A DNA stretch of 64,000 nucleotides from Fimbriimonadaceae bacterium (GCA_019638775.1 JAHBTD010000002.1:1-64000), one strand, 5' to 3'. Counted from the first letter of the stretch, positions 8,299 to 16,354 are shown. Translations and numbers: made by a program. Notes: a model not told the origin generated them from the letters alone.

Positions 8299-8337
8299 CC
8301 AGCCCTGGCAAGAGTTATGCCTTGCCGCGTGGGCTGG
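8299..8337 (-). terminator. Nested stem-loop between the M50 protease gene and trpS
   Basis: Outer arms CCAGCCC/GGGCTGG (8299-8305, 8331-8337) enclose inner arms GGCAAG/CTTGCC (8307-8312, 8321-8326). No T-run follows, so this may be a Rho-assisted end of the upstream operon or a leader structure of trpS. No T-box sequence was recognised. Confidence 0.4.
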
Positions 8338-8346
8338 TGGACAAAT

Positions 8347-9018
8347 TTACCATCCCATTAAGATGCCGCGTAGGAATTGCGTTGGACCGTCGAGAATCAT
8401 CCCCAGAATGTCGGGGCCACCGTTGTTGCGAAAAGCTTGAAGGACAAGGATCAGAACGATCAGTCCGATCATTCCTATGCCTTGGTTGAACTTGTACCAA
8501 TAGAACCTCTGCTTCTCGGGCAGCAACTGACCAACAAGCCAGTGACCATCGAGAGGGCCGATGGGGATGAGGTTAAACATGGCGAGCCGGAGATTGATGA
8601 CAACTCCGAGGAAGAATATCCAACCCAGCAGGCTCAGATTGTCGACGCCCGAGACCAGCAAATCCGGCGCTGCGATGGCCGTGACACGGTAGAGGATGCC
8701 GTAAGCAATCGCTTGCATGACGTTGCTAAGCGGTCCGGCGGCTACGGTCATAAAAGTGTCCCAACGCGGATTGTTCATCTTTGAAGGGTTGATCGGTGCA
8801 GGACGTCCCCAGCCAAGGCCATAACCTGACCACGCGGTCATGATCATCATGATCGTGCCCATCGGTTCGAAGTGCTTGGTGAGGTTGAGCGTCACGCGTC
8901 CATAAAGGCGCGGTGTGGGGTCGCCGGCAAGATCAGCGATTTTGCAGTGGGCGTATTCGTGGATACCGACCCCAAGAAAGAGGACGATGATCGCGGCGAT
9001 GACCTGCATCGGATCCAT
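8347..9018 (-). CDS. Site-2 protease family (M50) membrane metalloprotease
   Basis: Zinc metalloprotease embedded in the membrane, 223 aa. The zinc motif HEYAH is at about residues 20-24 in the first helix, and the third ligand is the Asp of NLIPIGPLDGHW near residue 160. Both fit the short SpoIVFB/YwhC-like branch, which lacks PDZ domains. Four to five further hydrophobic segments are visible. The family cuts transmembrane substrates; the target here is unknown. It begins four bases after the lysA stop, so the two are almost certainly co-transcribed, a pairing that does not by itself explain its job. Confidence 0.88.
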   Translation of the reverse strand: MDPMQVIAAIIVLFLGVGIHEYAHCKIADLAGDPTPRLYGRVTLNLTKHFEPMGTIMMIMTAWSGYGLGWGRPAPINPSKMNNPRWDTFMTVAAGPLSNVMQAIAYGILYRVTAIAAPDLLVSGVDNLSLLGWIFFLGVVINLRLAMFNLIPIGPLDGHWLVGQLLPEKQRFYWYKFNQGIGMIGLIVLILVLQAFRNNGGPDILGMILDGPTQFLRGILMGW

Positions 9019-9021
9019 TGC

Positions 9022-10323
9022 TTAAAGGTCCCCCGGAACGCTTTCTCTGGCGAGTATTTGGCTGTAAGTTTCGGGAGCTTGCGCGCGGAAGAGGCTTCCA
9101 TCGGGCCGCAGAAGCAGCGTTTCCGGGCGCGGATAGCGGTTATAGTTGCTCGCCATGGAACTGTTATACGCCCCTGTACTCAGTATTTGCAGAGAATCCC
9201 CAGGACGAACGTCGGCGGGCAGGGCTATATCCTCAAACAGCGTGTCGGTTTCACAGTGCCTTCCTGCAACGGTGAATATCTCCATCTGCGGGCTCAGTTT
9301 GCGCCCGAACCCGCGTGCGATCACCTCATATTCCGCGCCGTACATTGCGGGGCGGGGATTGTCGGCAAGGCCGCCATCGACGATGAGATAGGTGCGCTGG
9401 CCTCCGCCGGGAAGGGGCACGGTTTTGCGGACGCCAACCCTGTAGAGTGTGACTCCGGAATCGGAGATGAGCGCGCGCCCTGGCTCCTGCATCAGGGTGG
9501 GCTCCAGGCCCGAATCGCCAAGCCCTTCCTTCACTGCTTTAGAGATGAGCATGCAGTAATCCTCGATGGGCATGGGGGACTCGGCCTTGGTCTGCACGCC
9601 CAATCCTCCGCCGACGTTGATTACTTCTGTCCTGAACCCGTGCTTGTTCAGCATCTCCACGGCGAACTCGGCGAGGGTGCGCCCGCCTGCTTCTTGGGCT
9701 TCGGGGTCGATGAGCTGGCTGCCGACGTGACAGTGGAAGCCGATCACGGGAAGTTTAGATTCCAGACACTTCAGGAGCGCCTTTTCAGCTGAGCCGTCGG
9801 CGATGTTGAAGCCGAACTTGGTGTCTTCCTGCCCAGTCGAAATCTTCTTGTGGGTTTTGGGATCGACGCCGGGGGCAAGCCGCAAGACAAGCGGAGGCTT
9901 CTCACTCTTGAAGCTGTGAAGAAGGTCGATCTCTTCAAAATTGTCGACGACAATCTGACCGACCTCGGATTCGATAGCGAAGCTAAGCTCTTCTTCCGAC
10001 TTGTTGTTGCCGTGGAAGTGGCAATCTTCGGCAAACACTCCGGCTTGGAGGGCGGCCATAAGCTCACCCTTGCTGGCTATGTCGATCTTGCAGCCTTCGT
10101 CGTCGGCTATGGCAAGCACCACGAGTGTGCTGTTGGCTTTGGAGGCGTAGGCGAGCTCTGTTTTGGGGTAGGAAGCCTTCAGCGCGGCTTTGTAGCGGCG
10201 GATGCGCTCGCGAAGATGGGGCTCGCTGAGCACGTACAGCGGTGTGCCGCGTTCACACAGGATTTCGGACACAGCTTCATCGCCCAGAATGAGGCGCTCT
10301 TGGGGTGGGCTTATGTCCTTCAT
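9022..10323 (-). CDS. lysA: Diaminopimelate decarboxylase
   Basis: PLP enzyme converting meso-diaminopimelate to L-lysine, the last step of lysine synthesis; 433 aa. It shows the PLP-lysine strand (AYASKANST, about residues 58-66), the glycine-rich phosphate-binding motif (NVGGGLGV), GCHV-type FHCHVGSQ, and the C-terminal active-site Cys in GRHCETDT followed by GAYNSSMAS and YNRYPRPE. These fix the family as LysA, not arginine decarboxylase. It leads a two-gene unit with the M50 protease gene. CATAAT lies nine bases before the ATG. Confidence 0.95.
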   Translation of the reverse strand: MKDISPPQERLILGDEAVSEILCERGTPLYVLSEPHLRERIRRYKAALKASYPKTELAYASKANSTLVVLAIADDEGCKIDIASKGELMAALQAGVFAEDCHFHGNNKSEEELSFAIESEVGQIVVDNFEEIDLLHSFKSEKPPLVLRLAPGVDPKTHKKISTGQEDTKFGFNIADGSAEKALLKCLESKLPVIGFHCHVGSQLIDPEAQEAGGRTLAEFAVEMLNKHGFRTEVINVGGGLGVQTKAESPMPIEDYCMLISKAVKEGLGDSGLEPTLMQEPGRALISDSGVTLYRVGVRKTVPLPGGGQRTYLIVDGGLADNPRPAMYGAEYEVIARGFGRKLSPQMEIFTVAGRHCETDTLFEDIALPADVRPGDSLQILSTGAYNSSMASNYNRYPRPETLLLRPDGSLFRAQAPETYSQILARESVPGDL

Positions 10324-10374
10324 GGAGCCCCAATTATGCGCATAGCAGGTTCAAAAGGGAATAGGACCTGCCAC

Positions 10375-11325
10375 TTACAGCGTCTCTGTCACCTTTTGGA
10401 TGTGTCGAGGATCGTCGGGGTTAAGGCCCCTTGCCCGTGCCGCGAGGAGGGCGATGGCCTGACCAAAAACGATCTCTTGGATGGGGCGAAGGCATTCGGG
10501 GGCGTCATCGACTGGAGCTTCGAGGATGTGAGCGCCTTGGGCGGCCAAGGCTTCCTTGTGTCCGTCGAAACTGATAACGGCGCTGCCATGACCGGCGAGG
10601 GCTTTGGGGCCGTGCTCAAAGTCGGCAGAGGAGTAGCTCTTGCAGGCGATAAGGGCACACTCCATAAGCTTTAGAGCTGTCTCTTGAGCTGTGCAAAAAC
10701 CATACCCTCGTGCTAAGGAGAAAACGGGATTTGAGCGGACGACGATTCCGCTTTCTTCGGCGGCCTGCTCGAACATGGCATCGACAAAGTAGTCGGTGGG
10801 GAGGTGCGTCATCGGGTCGGGCAGGTTTGCGCCCAACGCCCGTACGAGCTGATACAGGGCGAGCAAGGAAGCTGAGTAAGTCTTCGTCGCGGCGACCGAC
10901 TTCTCGGGGCCGGTATCCATCAGGAGCGAGAACTCGGCGGCTTGGGTGATGCGGGAATTTTCGGTGTTGGTGATTCCAAGTGTGGTGTGGCCCGCTTCTC
11001 TACACGAGGCAAGGACCTCAGCGACATCTGGCGCGGCTCCGCTTTGGGAGATACCTATGGCGAGGCAGTTGGGATACTTGACGTGGGTGCCGTAGCGGGT
11101 GAGGACGGATGGAGCGGCGAGACTAACGGGAATGCCGAGATGGATCTCAAACAGGTAACGCGCATAAAGCGCTGCGTTGTCGGATGACCCTCGGGCGACG
11201 AGGACTGCCATATCGAATCGGCGATTGGATAGTCGATGATGAAGTTCCTCAAAATAGCGCTGACCGTTTGTTGTGAGTACGAACGGCTGTTCCAGTATCT
11301 CCTTTTCCATCCATTGTCCGAGCAT
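10375..11325 (-). CDS. Double SIS-domain sugar isomerase/deaminase (GlmS C-half or NagB-II like)
   Basis: The protein has 316 aa with two SIS (sugar isomerase) domains, like the isomerase half of glucosamine-6-phosphate synthase but without the glutaminase half. The first SIS site is ARGSSDNAALYARY and ISQSGAAPDV; the second begins near VFSLARGYGFCTAQETALKLMECALI. The C-terminal signature PRHIQKVTETL is typical of GlmS and NagB-II type deaminases acting on aminosugar phosphates. A role in breaking down aminosugars, perhaps from peptidoglycan or chitin, is inferred. The gene is divergent from a Gfo/Idh/MocA oxidoreductase. TAATCT lies seven bases before the ATG and no Shine-Dalgarno sequence is seen. 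Confidence 0.85.
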   Translation of the reverse strand: MLGQWMEKEILEQPFVLTTNGQRYFEELHHRLSNRRFDMAVLVARGSSDNAALYARYLFEIHLGIPVSLAAPSVLTRYGTHVKYPNCLAIGISQSGAAPDVAEVLASCREAGHTTLGITNTENSRITQAAEFSLLMDTGPEKSVAATKTYSASLLALYQLVRALGANLPDPMTHLPTDYFVDAMFEQAAEESGIVVRSNPVFSLARGYGFCTAQETALKLMECALIACKSYSSADFEHGPKALAGHGSAVISFDGHKEALAAQGAHILEAPVDDAPECLRPIQEIVFGQAIALLAARARGLNPDDPRHIQKVTETL

Positions 11326-11375
11326 GGTGGAGAGATTACCGTTTCGAGGCTAAACTGTCGCTTGAAGCACAGACT

Positions 11376-12443
11376 ATGAGCCACCACACCTTCCGACAAG
11401 ACCCAGAGCTTCCGAATACCGCCCGACCGATCGTGTTCTTGGGCGGGGGTGGGATCGTGCGGCATGGGCACATCCCGGCCTACCGGATGATGGGATTGCC
11501 GATGTATGGGGTTTATGACGTCGTGCCTGAGACAGCCCAGGATTTGGCGCGGGATTTTGAACTGCCGAACGTCTATTCCAGCTTGGAAGAGGCCTTGTCG
11601 AACCCCCCGGAGAATGTTATTTGGGATGTGGCGGTTCCGGCGGCTTCTTTGCCAGAGATTCTTTCTGCGTTGCCCGAGGGTGCGGCGGTGCTGATTCAAA
11701 AACCGTTCGGCGAAGTATTGGAGCAGGCTCGTGCTTTGCGTCAGATCTGCCGCGATAAGAACTTCGTTGCGGCGGTGAATTTCCAACTACGATGGTCGCC
11801 GAATGTTATGGTGGCGCGGGACATCATTGAGCAGGGGCTGATCGGGGATGTCCTGGATTTTGAAGTTTATGTGAACGTCAACATGCCTTGGCACTTGTGG
11901 GAATGGCTAAAAGCCGCGCCGAGAATGGAGATCCTTTACCATTCCATCCACTATGTCGATCTGGTGCGATCATTCCTTGGCGATCCGAAAGGGATGTATG
12001 CGAAGACGGTGAAACACCCCAACTCGCCCGATCTGCATTCGTCACGATCGTCGATCATTTTCGACTATGGCGACTGGGTTCGCGCTGTCATCAACACCTA
12101 TCACGGGCACGATTACGGCCCACGACATCAGCAGAGCTTCTTCAAAATTGAGGGCACAAAGGGCGTTATTCGAGGGCAGCTCGGACTGAATTTGGACTAC
12201 CCTAACGGGCGTCCCGATGAGCTGGAATACTGCTTGCAAGGATCGACAAAGTGGGTTCCCGTGCCGCTGATCGGAAGCTGGATCCCTTATGCTTTTCGTG
12301 GGACGATGGCCGCTTTGCAATGCCATCTTGAGGACCGGACGAAGCCCCTACCGACTCACTTTGAGGATGCGTATCGGACCATGGCGGTGGTTGAGGCGGC
12401 GTACATTTCCAGTGAGAGTGGGGCGGTTGGGGTGCCTGACTAG
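11376..12443 (+). CDS. Gfo/Idh/MocA family oxidoreductase
   Basis: NAD(P)-dependent sugar or polyol dehydrogenase family, 355 aa. The N-terminal Rossmann fold has the motif FLGGGGIVRHGHIPAY (about residues 21-36), then the EKP-like motif QKPFGE that holds the catalytic lysine, and the C-terminal beta-sheet dimer domain with an HYVDL-type segment (YHSIHYVDLVRSF). The substrate is unknown. Divergent placement with the SIS gene over a 50-base gap suggests joint control and a shared aminosugar or sugar-acid pathway. Confidence 0.87.
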   Translation: MSHHTFRQDPELPNTARPIVFLGGGGIVRHGHIPAYRMMGLPMYGVYDVVPETAQDLARDFELPNVYSSLEEALSNPPENVIWDVAVPAASLPEILSALPEGAAVLIQKPFGEVLEQARALRQICRDKNFVAAVNFQLRWSPNVMVARDIIEQGLIGDVLDFEVYVNVNMPWHLWEWLKAAPRMEILYHSIHYVDLVRSFLGDPKGMYAKTVKHPNSPDLHSSRSSIIFDYGDWVRAVINTYHGHDYGPRHQQSFFKIEGTKGVIRGQLGLNLDYPNGRPDELEYCLQGSTKWVPVPLIGSWIPYAFRGTMAALQCHLEDRTKPLPTHFEDAYRTMAVVEAAYISSESGAVGVPD

Positions 12444-12446
12444 GGG

Positions 12447-12499
12447 CGTTGGCAGGTTGTCGGCAGGTAGTTGGCAGGTAGTCGGCAGGTGGTTGGTAG
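12447..12499. repeat. 11-base GGCAGGTNGTT repeat array, short copy
   Basis: About four units of the form TGGCAGGTAGT / CGGCAGGTGGT begin four bases after the oxidoreductase stop. A longer array of the same unit is at 34307-34390. Confidence 0.85.
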
Positions 12500-12600
12500 C
12501 GCTTTTTCTAAAGCGATCAATTTTCCGATTGTTGCAAAACAATCCTCTCCCATGATCTGATCCTGCGTAGAAGGCAGCATTCTCTTGGAGAGGTTTATTT

Positions 12601-13089
12601 ATGTTTACAGCCCTTATCGCATTTTCGTCAATCGCCGTTGGTCAGACGGCCGCTGCGGTTCCGAACGACATGGACTTTTGGGTGGGGAATTGGGAGTGCA
12701 CAGGCAAGTCGCGCACCGCTCCCGGCAAGGACGAATGGACCGATACGAAGTCCACAAACGTGATCAAAAAGACTTTGGGTGGCAAGGTGATTGAGGAGAA
12801 CTTTTCCATGCAGGGGTTCAATGGCAGGTCTTGGTCGGTGTGGTCAGCACAGAAGAAGAAGTGGAGTCAGACCTGGGTTGATGATTCGGGTGGATATTTG
12901 CTCTTTGAGGGTGGAAAGGTTGGGGATACGGTAGTGCTGCAGCAGACGAATGTGATCCGGGCTGGCGTTTCTATGCGGATGGTCTTTTCGGAGATCAAGA
13001 AAGAGAGCTTTACATGGTCTTGGCAGATGTCGAAGGATGAGGGGAAGAGCTGGGAAGATCAGTGGGTGTTGAAGTATAAGAGGCGTTAA
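12601..13089 (+). CDS. Secreted DUF1579-like protein
   Basis: Protein of 162 aa with an N-terminal signal peptide (about 1-19, ending VGQTAAA). The mature part starts NDMDFWVGNWECTGKS, and the pattern of an F/W-rich WVGNW opening, repeated beta strands and a closing YKRR resembles the lipocalin-like DUF1579 family, whose function is not established. It should act in the periplasm. GAGAGG upstream of the ATG serves as a ribosome binding site. It is followed at once by GCGTTAG repeats. Confidence 0.65.
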   Translation: MFTALIAFSSIAVGQTAAAVPNDMDFWVGNWECTGKSRTAPGKDEWTDTKSTNVIKKTLGGKVIEENFSMQGFNGRSWSVWSAQKKKWSQTWVDDSGGYLLFEGGKVGDTVVLQQTNVIRAGVSMRMVFSEIKKESFTWSWQMSKDEGKSWEDQWVLKYKRR

Positions 13090-13186
13090 GCGTTAGGCGT
13101 TAGGCGTTAGGCGTTAGGCGTGAGGTCCTATAGGACGTATATGACCTATAAGTCCTATGTGTCCTATCTGTCCTATAAGTCCTATC
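13083..13186. repeat. GCGTTAG heptamers followed by TCCTAT nonamers
   Basis: Five to six GCGTTAG-type units (13083-13125) overlap the stop codon of the DUF1579-like gene. They pass straight into about seven nine-base units of the form GTCCTATNN up to 13186, two bases before the end of the VOC gene. Two unrelated arrays are joined end to end, filling the whole gap between the convergent genes. Confidence 0.85.
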
Positions 13187-13187
13187 A

Positions 13188-13706
13188 TCACTCTGCATGC
13201 GGGGGCTTGACCTCTACTCCATCCACCGACCCCCACAGCCTCCCAGCGGGAGGCTGAAGCATCTCCAGCGTGATGTCGTCGGGGTCGAGGAAGTACACCG
13301 TATACCCGCCCTTGTTGATCCCGGCTTCGATGGCGACGGGTTCTGGAGCTCGGAACCTCACGCCCATCTCTTTCATGCGGGCGTAGTCGGCGAAGATGTC
13401 GTCGGTGACGAAGGCAAGGTGGGGCGCGCCGGGGCGGTTGGTGCTGACGTCGGTGGGTTCGCCGCGCGGGTGGACGTATTCCACCAGCTCCAGATGGTGG
13501 TTGGAGGGTCCGACGAACGCGCTCGGAATGCGCAGCATGGCGACCTTGAGATTGGCACCCTCGTAGCCTACGAGTTTAGCGGTGTACTCGTTGTGCTGGA
13601 TTTGATAGTTCATTACTTCTAATCCAAGTACTTCGGTGTAGAACTTGATCGAACGGTCGATATCCGCGATCGTGAAGCTTGTGTGCCAGATTCCGTTAAA
13701 TGCCAT
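13188..13706 (-). CDS. VOC-family (glyoxalase/dioxygenase fold) protein
   Basis: Metal-dependent VOC superfamily protein, 172 aa. It has two beta-alpha-beta-beta-beta modules: the first begins IWHTSFTIADIDRSIKFYTEVLGLEV (His at about residue 8 as metal ligand), the second begins PHLAFVTDDIFADYARMKEMGVRF (His), with the Glu of ITLEMLQP as a final ligand. This fits lactoylglutathione-lyase-like or methylmalonyl-CoA-epimerase-like enzymes. The exact reaction is not predictable. A good Shine-Dalgarno (AAGGAAAG) precedes the ATG. Confidence 0.85.
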   Translation of the reverse strand: MAFNGIWHTSFTIADIDRSIKFYTEVLGLEVMNYQIQHNEYTAKLVGYEGANLKVAMLRIPSAFVGPSNHHLELVEYVHPRGEPTDVSTNRPGAPHLAFVTDDIFADYARMKEMGVRFRAPEPVAIEAGINKGGYTVYFLDPDDITLEMLQPPAGRLWGSVDGVEVKPPHAE

Positions 13707-13722
13707 GTCTTTCCTTTTGTTT

Positions 13723-13917
13723 CTCGCAGAGACGCAGAGTACGCAGAGTTCTCATTTCACACTATTGCTTTCGATCTAAGGCTGCTCGCATCTCTAATGT
13801 GAATCTTAATCTCGTAGAGACGCAGAGTTCTCATTCCATACTATTACTTTCGATCCAAGCTTGCCTGCATCTCTAAAGTGAATCCTTCCTCGCAGAGGCG
13901 CTGAGTACGCAGAGTTT
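13723..13917. repeat. CGCAGAG-bearing tandem repeat, two and a part units
   Basis: Unit 1 is 13723-13810 and unit 2 is 13811-13888. Both start with CTCGNAGAGACGCAGAG and continue with a similar 60-base body containing ACTATT-CTTTCGAT and GCATCTCTAA-GTGAAT. A third start (13889-13917) reads CTCGCAGAGGCGCTGAG. This last part mirrors the block on the far side of the GxxExxY gene. Confidence 0.85.
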
Positions 13918-13941
13918 GATGCGCGGGACTCATTCTGAGCG

Positions 13942-14334
13942 CTAATCCTCCACATTGTTTGCGACTCTCCTAATGCCATCTTTGATGAGATCAACGTTGA
14001 AGTTGATCAACAATCCCAGGCTGATGTTCGTTAGCCTCAGATAGGTTAGCAATGTCTTGTATGCAACCGGCGGCACTAAGTCCAAGGACTTGATTTCGAC
14101 AATGATTATGTCGTTTACAATCAGATCGGCTCTGAATCCGACAGCAAGCTTAGTTCCCTCATAGATAACGGGGATAGGTCGCTGACGCTTGACTTTGAGC
14201 CCACGAGAGGCAAGCTCATGCTCCAAAGCTGCTTCGTAGACAGATTCCAGCAACCCAGGGCCTAATGCAGTGTGCACTTTGAAGGCCGCATCGACGATGA
14301 TGCCCGAGAGTTCGTTGATATGCACCCGTGCCAT
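13942..14334 (-). CDS. GxxExxY family protein, PD-(D/E)XK nuclease-like
   Basis: Protein of 130 aa with the signature GPGLLESVYEAAL (GxxExxY) at about residues 24-36. The likely nuclease core follows: GFRADLIVND with the acidic residue, then IIIVEIKSLD, the E-x-K of the PD-(D/E)XK fold, and LTYLRLTNISLGLLINFN. The family is known as a PD-(D/E)XK superfamily member (PDDEXK_3) with no firm function. The start carries GGAGAGGAG just upstream. The gene lies between inverted copies of the CGCAGAG repeat (13889-13917 and 14352-14398), which suggests that gene and repeat travel together. Confidence 0.88.
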   Translation of the reverse strand: MARVHINELSGIIVDAAFKVHTALGPGLLESVYEAALEHELASRGLKVKRQRPIPVIYEGTKLAVGFRADLIVNDIIIVEIKSLDLVPPVAYKTLLTYLRLTNISLGLLINFNVDLIKDGIRRVANNVED

Positions 14335-14351
14335 GGACTCCTCTCCGTTTT

Positions 14352-14398
14352 TCTCAGCGTCCTCTGCGCCTCTGCGCCTCTGCGCCTCTGCGTGAGAC
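14352..14398. repeat. CGCAGAG repeat, inverted copy next to the GxxExxY gene
   Basis: On the + strand this reads TCTCAGCGTCCTCTGCG and then three further CCTCTGCG-type units, i.e. CGCAGAGG units on the minus strand. It is the inverse of CGCAGAGGCGCTGAG at 13893-13907. Confidence 0.85.
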
Positions 14399-14409
14399 AG
14401 GATCCGAGC

Positions 14410-15189
14410 CTACCGCATCAAAAAACCGCCGTCGACCACATATGTCTGCCCGGTGATGTAGCTCGCTTCGTCGCTGGCGAGGAAGACCGCCAGGTTCGCC
14501 ACCTCGTCAGCCGAACCGATCCGGCGCAGGGGTGTTGCCGAAAGGACGGGCTCCAAAGTCTCTTTCGGAGACACCCCCCGCAGCTCGGCCCTTTGCTGTG
14601 CGATGGACTGGGTAAGCGGCGTCTCGATCACTCCCGGCGCGATGGCGTTGACGCGGATTCCGAGCGGCCCGAGGCACAGCGCGGTCGAGCGTGTGATGCT
14701 GATGAGAGCCGCCTTGCTCGCGCCGTAGTCGATCTGCTCCAGCTTGGGCAGCATCCCGGAGATAGAGGCCATGTTGAGGATCACCCCATACCCGCGCGGG
14801 ATCATCCGTTTGGAGGCAGCCTGGGTTAGGAAGAAGGGCGCGTGGACGTTGACGTCGAAAACGGCACGCCAGGTCTCTTCATCGATGTCCATCATCGCTC
14901 GCGTTGGGCAAACGCCCGCGCAGTTGACGAGAATGTCCACTTCGCCGAGGTCGGTTTCGGCCCGGTGAATGACGGCGTCGAGGCTGTGGATGTTGGCAAG
15001 ATCACAGCCCATGTCGATGGCTTTGACGTCGTAGCTGGCGGCCTCTTTCAGGCTATCTTCGAGCCGTTCTTCGCTAAGGTCAACTGCGAGGACGTTGGCT
15101 CCGGCTTTTGCGAAGGCGATGAGGATTGCGCGTCCGATACCCTGGGCCGCACCGGTGACGATTGCGTTTTTGCCGGAGAGTCTGTTCAT
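14410..15189 (-). CDS. Short-chain dehydrogenase/reductase
   Basis: Classical SDR, 259 aa, NAD(P)-dependent. It has the cofactor motif TGAAQGIG (about residues 11-18), NNAG-equivalent VNCAGV, the catalytic Ser-Tyr-Lys set (MASISGM, then YGASK), and the C-terminal GQTYVVDGGF typical of FabG-like enzymes. The start was set at MNRLSGKNAIVTG. The open frame continues 67 codons upstream, but that part is translated repeat DNA. The gene is downstream of the E1 alpha/beta pair in the same direction, separated by a repeat block. Substrate unknown. Confidence 0.9.
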   Translation of the reverse strand: MNRLSGKNAIVTGAAQGIGRAILIAFAKAGANVLAVDLSEERLEDSLKEAASYDVKAIDMGCDLANIHSLDAVIHRAETDLGEVDILVNCAGVCPTRAMMDIDEETWRAVFDVNVHAPFFLTQAASKRMIPRGYGVILNMASISGMLPKLEQIDYGASKAALISITRSTALCLGPLGIRVNAIAPGVIETPLTQSIAQQRAELRGVSPKETLEPVLSATPLRRIGSADEVANLAVFLASDEASYITGQTYVVDGGFLMR

Positions 15190-15202
15190 GGCTTTTTCTG
15201 GT

Positions 15203-15353
15203 TTCTCGCAAGGCGCTAAGACGCAAAGGGGGACTTGGTCATTGTGAACAATGACCCTCCAGGGGAAGGACACGTAAGTCGTTGAGAGGTCTCGACGCGA
15301 CGATAAATCGTCGCGTTTGAAAGCGCGAATAAATTCGCGCACTCCCAAAAGGA
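15203..15353. repeat. Composite repeat block with four elements
   Basis: In order: a CGCAAGGCGCTAAGACGCAAAG element (15203-15231), a CCTCCA-type hairpin with arms GGTCATTG/CAATGACC (15237-15256) followed by CTCCAGG, a palindrome CGCGACGATAAATCGTCGCG (15296-15315), and a copy of the AATAAATT palindrome repeat (15319-15353). The last two palindromes share an ATAAAT centre but differ in compensated arms. The block fills the gap between the SDR and E1 beta genes. Confidence 0.85.
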
Positions 15354-15361
15354 TTGTAAGG

Positions 15362-16354
15362 TCACAACACCCTCCGTACCGTCTCGACAATCCGTTCTAC
15401 AGACGGGAGGACCTGATCTTCCAACCCCTTGTTGAACGGGATTGGAACGTCTTTTCCGGTGATGCGCAAGATGGGAGCGTCGAGATCGTCAAACAGCTTC
15501 TCCTGAATCTGCGCGGCAAGGTCAGCTCCAACGCCCAAGCGTCCATGAGCCTCGTGCGCGATCACCGCCCGATGCGTCTTGCGGATGGACGCGGCAATCG
15601 TTTCGAAGTCCAAGGGGTTCAGCGTGCGCAGGTCGATGACTTCCGCGTCTACGCCCTCTTTCGCCAAAGCCTCCGCCGCTTCCAGGCAAAGCTGGAGCGT
15701 GTACGAATAGCTAATGAGGGAGACTTGCGAGCCCTCCCGGACCACAGCCGCCTTGCCCAAAGGCACCACATGCTCTCCGGCTGGAACCTCGCCCTTCATG
15801 GTGTAGAGCTGCTTGTGCTCGATGAAGACGACTGGATTGTCGTCGCGGATGGCGGCGGCGAGGAGGCCCTTGGCGTCGGCAGGGGTGCTTGGGGCAACGA
15901 CCTTCAGCCCCGGCACATGCAGGAAAAGCGCTTCCAGCATCTGCGAGTGCTGAGCCGCCGCACCCTTGTATCCGCCCCCTTGGGTACGGATGACGAGCGG
16001 AACCTTGGCATGGCCTCCGGTCATATAGCGGGTCTTGGCGATCTGGTTCAGGATCTGATCCATCGCCACCAGACTGAAGTCGATAAACATCAGCTCGGCG
16101 ATGGGACGCTTTCCGGTCAGGGCCAAGCCCAGCGACATTCCGATAAACCCGCTCTCCGAGATCGGCGTGTCCCAGACCCGCTTCTCGCCGAACTTGTCCA
16201 GCAGGCCTTCGGTGACGCGGAACATGCCGCCGTAGTGGGCGACGTCTTCGCCGAGGAGGATCACGTTCGGGTCGCGCTCCATCTCTTGAGCGATCGCGGC
16301 GTTGATCGCCTGCACCATCGTGAGCGTCTGCGTCTTATCGGCAGCCTTGCTCAT
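15362..16354 (-). CDS. TPP-dependent 2-oxoacid/acetoin dehydrogenase E1, beta subunit
   Basis: Transketolase-like beta chain of the E1 component, which with the alpha chain decarboxylates pyruvate, acetoin or branched-chain 2-oxoacids. It has 330 aa from MSKAADK, the family size. Typical parts are the opening LTMVQAINAAIAQEMERD, the TPP-contacting GEDVAHYGG (Glu), DTPISESGFIG, and the C-terminal domain with VIDLRTLNPLD and VIAHEAH. Its ATG overlaps the alpha-subunit stop (ATGA), so translation is coupled. No E2 or E3 gene is in the window, so the substrate is open. Confidence 0.92.
   Translation of the reverse strand: MSKAADKTQTLTMVQAINAAIAQEMERDPNVILLGEDVAHYGGMFRVTEGLLDKFGEKRVWDTPISESGFIGMSLGLALTGKRPIAELMFIDFSLVAMDQILNQIAKTRYMTGGHAKVPLVIRTQGGGYKGAAAQHSQMLEALFLHVPGLKVVAPSTPADAKGLLAAAIRDDNPVVFIEHKQLYTMKGEVPAGEHVVPLGKAAVVREGSQVSLISYSYTLQLCLEAAEALAKEGVDAEVIDLRTLNPLDFETIAASIRKTHRAVIAHEAHGRLGVGADLAAQIQEKLFDDLDAPILRITGKDVPIPFNKGLEDQVLPSVERIVETVRRVL

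Noticed and set aside
8229-8346. T-box or other tryptophan leader before trpS
   Set aside because: No T-box sequence or specifier was found; only a nested hairpin is seen.
8872-9792. Open frame of 306 codons opposite lysA and the M50 gene
   Set aside because: Spans two real genes antisense with no motif.
14410-15390. Long start of the SDR at 15390
   Set aside because: The extra 67 codons are translated repeat DNA (the AATAAATT palindrome and CGCAAAG element). The SDR fold begins at 15189.
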